DNA of 36,706 nucleotides from contig CP070669.1 of the NCBI GenBank assembly GCA_020351835.1, positions 1,937,388-1,974,093 on the forward strand. The letters are read 5' to 3'. The translations under genes were made by a program, and so were the position numbers. This DNA comes from Nitrospirota bacterium. GTDB lineage: Bacteria > Nitrospirota > Thermodesulfovibrionia > Thermodesulfovibrionales > BMS3Bbin05. The first letter of the stretch is position 1. The number at the start of each line of letters is the position of its first letter. Of this stretch, positions 34,160 to 36,706 are shown one piece after another. The notes beneath the pieces are model-generated. The model made no database searches. It had not been told where the DNA came from and saw only the letters and a program-made list of their open reading frames with translations.

Positions 34160-34893
34160 TGCTTGTAGTTGACATAGGCAATACCAGAACAAAGGCAGCC
34201 GTAATGCGGGATGAAGATATAGAATGGATCGCGGTCAATACAGAGCCGAAGATAGATACAGGCTCTATCCTTAAAGAACTGGGCATAGAAGGAGGGTTAG
34301 AGCGGGTAATTATATCATCCGTTGTGAATGAAGTTAATGGTGTGTTTGAGAGATTTGCATTGGATGTTAGTGGAAAAGAGGGATTATTTGTCGATCACAG
34401 AACAAAAACTGGTCTGGGATTATTTTTGAACGATCCGGAAGATATAGGGCCTGACAGGATCGCTAATGCGGTAGGAGGATGGCATGTCGCAGGAGGGCCT
34501 GTGGCAGTAATAGATATGGGCAGTGCTATCACAGTGACCGTTGTGAATGACAATGCTGAGCTGGTAGGTGGAAGCATAATGCCGGGCGTTAACTTAATGG
34601 CCAGGTCATTGAGTGAGGGGACCTCCAGATTGCCACTGGTCGATCCCGGGATCCCGGAAGGTGTTATAGGCAGGGATACGCGGACGAGCATCATGGCAGG
34701 TATCGGTTACGGGGCCGCGGGTGCTGTAGAAAGATCGATAAGAGAAATAAAGGATATAATTAAATATGATATTAAAGTGATCATGACCGGAGGGACCAGT
34801 CAGGACCTTGCCGGCATGATCAGCGGTATTGATATAGTTGAGCCGCTGCTTACTCTGAAGGGTCTATTTCTCATCGGAGAGCTTAATATCTGA
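34156..34893 (+). CDS. coaX: Type III pantothenate kinase
   Basis: 245 residues. Catalyses the first step of coenzyme A synthesis, ATP-dependent phosphorylation of pantothenate, with a monovalent cation and without CoA feedback. The actin-like fold signatures are 'VVDIGNTRTKAAV' at the start, 'GPDRIANAVGGWHV' near 95, 'VIDMGSAITVTVV' near 119 with catalytic Asp, 'GGSIMPGVNLMARSL' and 'VIMTGGTSQDLA'. ATG 34156 overlaps the birA stop (ATGA); a second ATG follows at once (34159). Pairing birA-coaX is a widespread cofactor operon. Confidence 0.94.
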   Translation: MMLVVDIGNTRTKAAVMRDEDIEWIAVNTEPKIDTGSILKELGIEGGLERVIISSVVNEVNGVFERFALDVSGKEGLFVDHRTKTGLGLFLNDPEDIGPDRIANAVGGWHVAGGPVAVIDMGSAITVTVVNDNAELVGGSIMPGVNLMARSLSEGTSRLPLVDPGIPEGVIGRDTRTSIMAGIGYGAAGAVERSIREIKDIIKYDIKVIMTGGTSQDLAGMISGIDIVEPLLTLKGLFLIGELNI

Positions 34894-34934
34894 ACAACTG
34901 TCAATAAAAGTCAGGTTTAGAAGGAGGGCCGGAA

Positions 34935-35375
34935 ATGGATATCAAGACTATTTTATGTCCAACAGATTTTATGGAAGAATCGAGGCAGGCTGTGAGGCAT
35001 GCCGTTGATATTGCCAGGAAATATGGTTCGAAGATATATCTTCTCCATATTATGCATGATCTGGAGAAGATAACAGGATGGTATGTGCCGCACATAACTA
35101 TCGATGAGCTTTATAAGGATATCGAGAGTGGTGCACAGAAGGAGCTTGATAGCATAGTGGCTGAGGAGTTCAAGGGGTTCAGTGATGTAGAGAAGGTCAT
35201 ACTTAGGGGCATACCTTATACCGAGATAATTGATTTTGCAGAGGAGAAGGGTGCTGACCTTATAGTTATTGGAACACATGGCAGGAAAGGGCTGGAAAAG
35301 GTAATTTTCGGAAGCACGGCAGAACAGGTGGTAAAGAACTCTAAGTGCCCTGTCTTGACCGTAAGGATAAGGTAA
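34935..35375 (+). CDS. Universal stress protein, UspA family
   Basis: 146 residues. Single Usp domain: 'KTILCPTDFMEESRQAVRHAVDIARKYGSKIYLLH' split by the usual turn, then 'GADLIVIGTHGRKGLEKVIFGSTAEQVVKNSKCPVLTV', which contains the ATP-binding motif G-x-x-G-(x9)-G-S. Such proteins act as ATP-binding dimers under stress or starvation; the target is unknown. AAGGAGG lies 9-15 bases ahead of ATG 34935, a strong ribosome binding site. It follows coaX by 41 bases. Confidence 0.92.
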   Translation: MDIKTILCPTDFMEESRQAVRHAVDIARKYGSKIYLLHIMHDLEKITGWYVPHITIDELYKDIESGAQKELDSIVAEEFKGFSDVEKVILRGIPYTEIIDFAEEKGADLIVIGTHGRKGLEKVIFGSTAEQVVKNSKCPVLTVRIR

Positions 35376-35445
35376 CAATCGGTCCATCACAACGCCAGGT
35401 AGATAAAGGCTGCATTCGTTTATAAAGCAGGTCTGTTATCATATA

Positions 35446-35477
35446 ACTAAGGAGATCCGTTTTCTGGTTCTCTTAGT
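35446..35477 (+). other. Stem-loop in leader of TonB-like gene
   Basis: ACTAAG-G-AGA (35446-35455) pairs with TCTCTTAGT (35469-35477), nine base pairs with one bulged G and a loop of about 13 bases. It ends 30 bases before the TTG start. No T-run follows, so it may be a leader structure and not a terminator. Confidence 0.35.
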
Positions 35478-35506
35478 AAACTTGAGAAGCACAGGGTCAG
35501 TCCTAA

Positions 35507-36226
35507 TTGAGCATTAGATATTTCTATATAATCTCCGCAATATTTCACGTGGTCCTTATCTCTGTGTTACTGTCAATAACGGGCAGTGGAGATAGCCCTG
35601 TTCCTGAGAGATCTTTGATCGCCACCATAATCAGACCCGAGAACGTAACTAAAGTAATTATCCCCAGACAGTCACCGGAAGTTATCAGGGAGATGAAAGT
35701 TCGTGACGGTTCAAAGCCTCCCGAGACAATTGAAGGTAGCGGAGCGCCCGGTGACAGGGAGGACGGTGGTTCGAAAGACGTCAGAGATGACATGGTCGGT
35801 AAGGACCTAAGGACGGCAGAGAAAAAGGCCATAGAAAATGTGTTTTCCGGGCAGGAGAGTGTCGATGAGCTGGCGAAAAAAGGTAAAGAAGAGCATGAAA
35901 TGACCTTCAGCACGAAGGAGTATAAATACCTCGGTTACAAGGCAAGGCTCAAAGAGAGGATAGAGAGCATATGGCAATATCCACCCGAGGCTGTTGAAAG
36001 GGAGTTGTTCGCGGACCTTTACATAAGGTTCACTATTGAAAGGAACGGAGATCTGAAGGATGTTAAACTGATAAGGACATCGGGATATAAGATCCTTGAT
36101 GATGCTGCTCTTAAGGCCCTAAGGGATGCAGCCCCATACTGGCCGCTCCCGGAGGAGTGGGAGGATGAGACATTTACAATTACGGGTCACTTTATTTATA
36201 CGCTAAGTGGATATTATATAAGGTAA
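35507..36226 (+). CDS. TonB-family energy transducer protein
   Basis: 239 residues from TTG 35507; an in-frame stop directly precedes it, so this is the first possible start. One N-terminal membrane anchor (about 5-23, 'YIISAIFHVVLISVLLSI') is followed by a long charged, Gly-, Asp- and Lys-rich stretch to about 145. The C-terminal TonB domain follows (150-236): 'YKARLKERIESIWQYPPEAVERELFADLYIRFTIERNGDLKDVKLIRTSG' region, then 'LDDAALKALRDAAPYWPLP'. That gives 'G-x-L-x-x-V-x-x-x-x-S-G' and 'lD-x-A-x-x-a-i-r-x-a-x-P-f-p-P-lP', both hallmarks of the family. No ExbB/ExbD genes are near. The long linker lacks the Pro-Lys repeats of classical TonB. It may instead be a TolA-like component. Confidence 0.8.
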   Translation: MSIRYFYIISAIFHVVLISVLLSITGSGDSPVPERSLIATIIRPENVTKVIIPRQSPEVIREMKVRDGSKPPETIEGSGAPGDREDGGSKDVRDDMVGKDLRTAEKKAIENVFSGQESVDELAKKGKEEHEMTFSTKEYKYLGYKARLKERIESIWQYPPEAVERELFADLYIRFTIERNGDLKDVKLIRTSGYKILDDAALKALRDAAPYWPLPEEWEDETFTITGHFIYTLSGYYIR

Positions 36227-36248
36227 ATTTAGCTATATACGGTTGATA

Positions 36249-36257
36249 TGATATAAT
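36249..36257 (+). promoter_or_regulatory. Extended -10 promoter-like element
   Basis: TGATATAAT 19 bases before the DUF3553 gene start, the same string as at 27052-27060 and 1476-1484. No clear -35 box 16-18 bases upstream. Confidence 0.4.
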
Positions 36258-36275
36258 TTTCATAAGGAGTGTAAT

Positions 36276-36491
36276 ATGAGACCGCGCCTTTATCTTAAAA
36301 CAGGTGACAGAGTATCTCATTTGAGGTATTTTTACTGGGGTACGGGAAGGGTGGTCGAGGAGAAACACTCCACAGTCGACGGGGGATTTTGTATGGTGAA
36401 GGTCATTTTTGAGGACGGGAAGGAGAGGTTCTTTATAAATGATCTTGAGAACCACGGATGTTGCTACTATGCCGGCCTGCGTCTGATCTGA
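36276..36491 (+). CDS. DUF3553-like small protein
   Basis: 71 residues. The pattern 'GDRVSHLRYFYWGTGRVVEE', a middle 'VKVIFEDGKERFF', and the end 'ENHGCCYYAGLRLI' resemble the DUF3553 family: a small beta-rich domain, also seen fused to UvrD helicases, with the 'W-G-x-G-x-V' core. It is not known what it binds. AAGGAG lies eight bases before ATG 36276. It is followed by a short gap with GGAGG for the next gene. Confidence 0.7.
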   Translation: MRPRLYLKTGDRVSHLRYFYWGTGRVVEEKHSTVDGGFCMVKVIFEDGKERFFINDLENHGCCYYAGLRLI

Positions 36492-36550
36492 CGGCCGTTC
36501 CACTTCAGGCTGTATGGTAATAGATTAATTTGGGGGCAGGGTGGAGGTAT

Positions 36551-36706
36551 ATGAGAATGGGGTCAGACAATCAACCACCGGATAAGCTTAAATACCATGA
36601 CTGTATTAAAACGCCGGTCGGTGATATATATGTGGTCATATCCGGAGATGAACTTGTAAGTATATCCTTTAAGAGGCCCGTCAACAAAAGAGCTAAATGT
36701 CCTGCA
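36551..36706 (+). CDS. Ogt-type DNA alkyltransferase, truncated at window end
   Basis: At least 52 residues to the window edge, with no stop. ATG 36551 and a second in-frame ATG 36557 follow GGAGG at 36543-36547; spacing favours the second. The recognisable part, 'YHDCIKTPVGDIYVVISGDELVSISF', matches the start of the N-terminal domain of methylated-DNA-protein-cysteine methyltransferases. Family members take an alkyl group from O6-alkylguanine onto an active-site Cys in 'PCHR', which would lie outside this window. The call rests on a short piece only. Confidence 0.55.
   Translation, partial: MRMGSDNQPPDKLKYHDCIKTPVGDIYVVISGDELVSISFKRPVNKRAKCPA

Noticed and set aside
1-36706. CRISPR arrays, insertion sequences, rRNA, prophage
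   Set aside because: No regularly spaced repeats, transposase or integrase reading frames, rRNA or phage genes were seen.

Overview
The window reads as a stretch of chromosome from a Gram-negative (diderm) bacterium that uses type IV pili and very probably decodes UGA as selenocysteine. The diderm character rests on an outer-membrane beta-barrel protein, a TonB-like protein and a murein endopeptidase-like protein. The gene content (pilB-pilT-pilC-pilS-pilR, a free-standing MshEN protein, FdhD, a Uxx-star type glutaredoxin-like selenoprotein, PFAS-type single-chain PurL) fits an uncultured Desulfobacterota/Nitrospirota-like lineage. That placement is inference and I would not name a taxon from it.

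Layout. Positions 1-3840 form a visibly AT-rich, loosely packed region of single genes: a beta-barrel protein, a DUF2007/zinc-ribbon protein, a YjdF-like membrane protein, an NTF2-like protein and an M74-type endopeptidase. Long non-coding gaps there hold a promoter-like sequence with stem-loops and one large imperfect inverted repeat. At 3904-4116 lies a small gene that ordinary gene calling misses. It encodes a 70-residue glutaredoxin-like protein with two in-frame UGA codons, each followed by a SECIS-like hairpin.

From 16836 down to 4142 on the minus strand runs a compact, mostly overlapping gene string: ROK kinase, lepA, lepB, a small membrane-anchored protein, ribE, ribBA, ribH, nusB, metallophosphoesterase, purB, purL. 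It combines protein export, riboflavin synthesis, transcription antitermination and purine synthesis. purL carries an in-frame UGA at 5759-5761 that splits an otherwise intact protein of about 1312 residues.

From 16967 the plus strand carries a PHP hydrolase, a membrane-anchored TPR protein, hinT and a MerR regulator with a Cys/Trp-rich tail. A tRNA-Leu(CAG) lies on the minus strand at 18395-18481. Then comes the type IV pilus block 19936-28070: PilB assembly ATPase, PilT retraction ATPase, PilC platform protein, the PilS/PilR two-component pair and a separate MshEN-GAF-like protein that may sense cyclic di-GMP.

The right end holds fdhD (minus), a UvrD/PcrA-type helicase, a polytopic membrane protein, a LipM/LplA-type ligase (minus), a metallo-beta-lactamase-fold hydrolase with two plausible starts, birA, coaX, a universal stress protein, a TonB-like protein and a DUF3553 protein. 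It ends in a truncated gene that looks like an Ogt-type DNA methyltransferase. No CRISPR array, insertion sequence, prophage or rRNA was seen.
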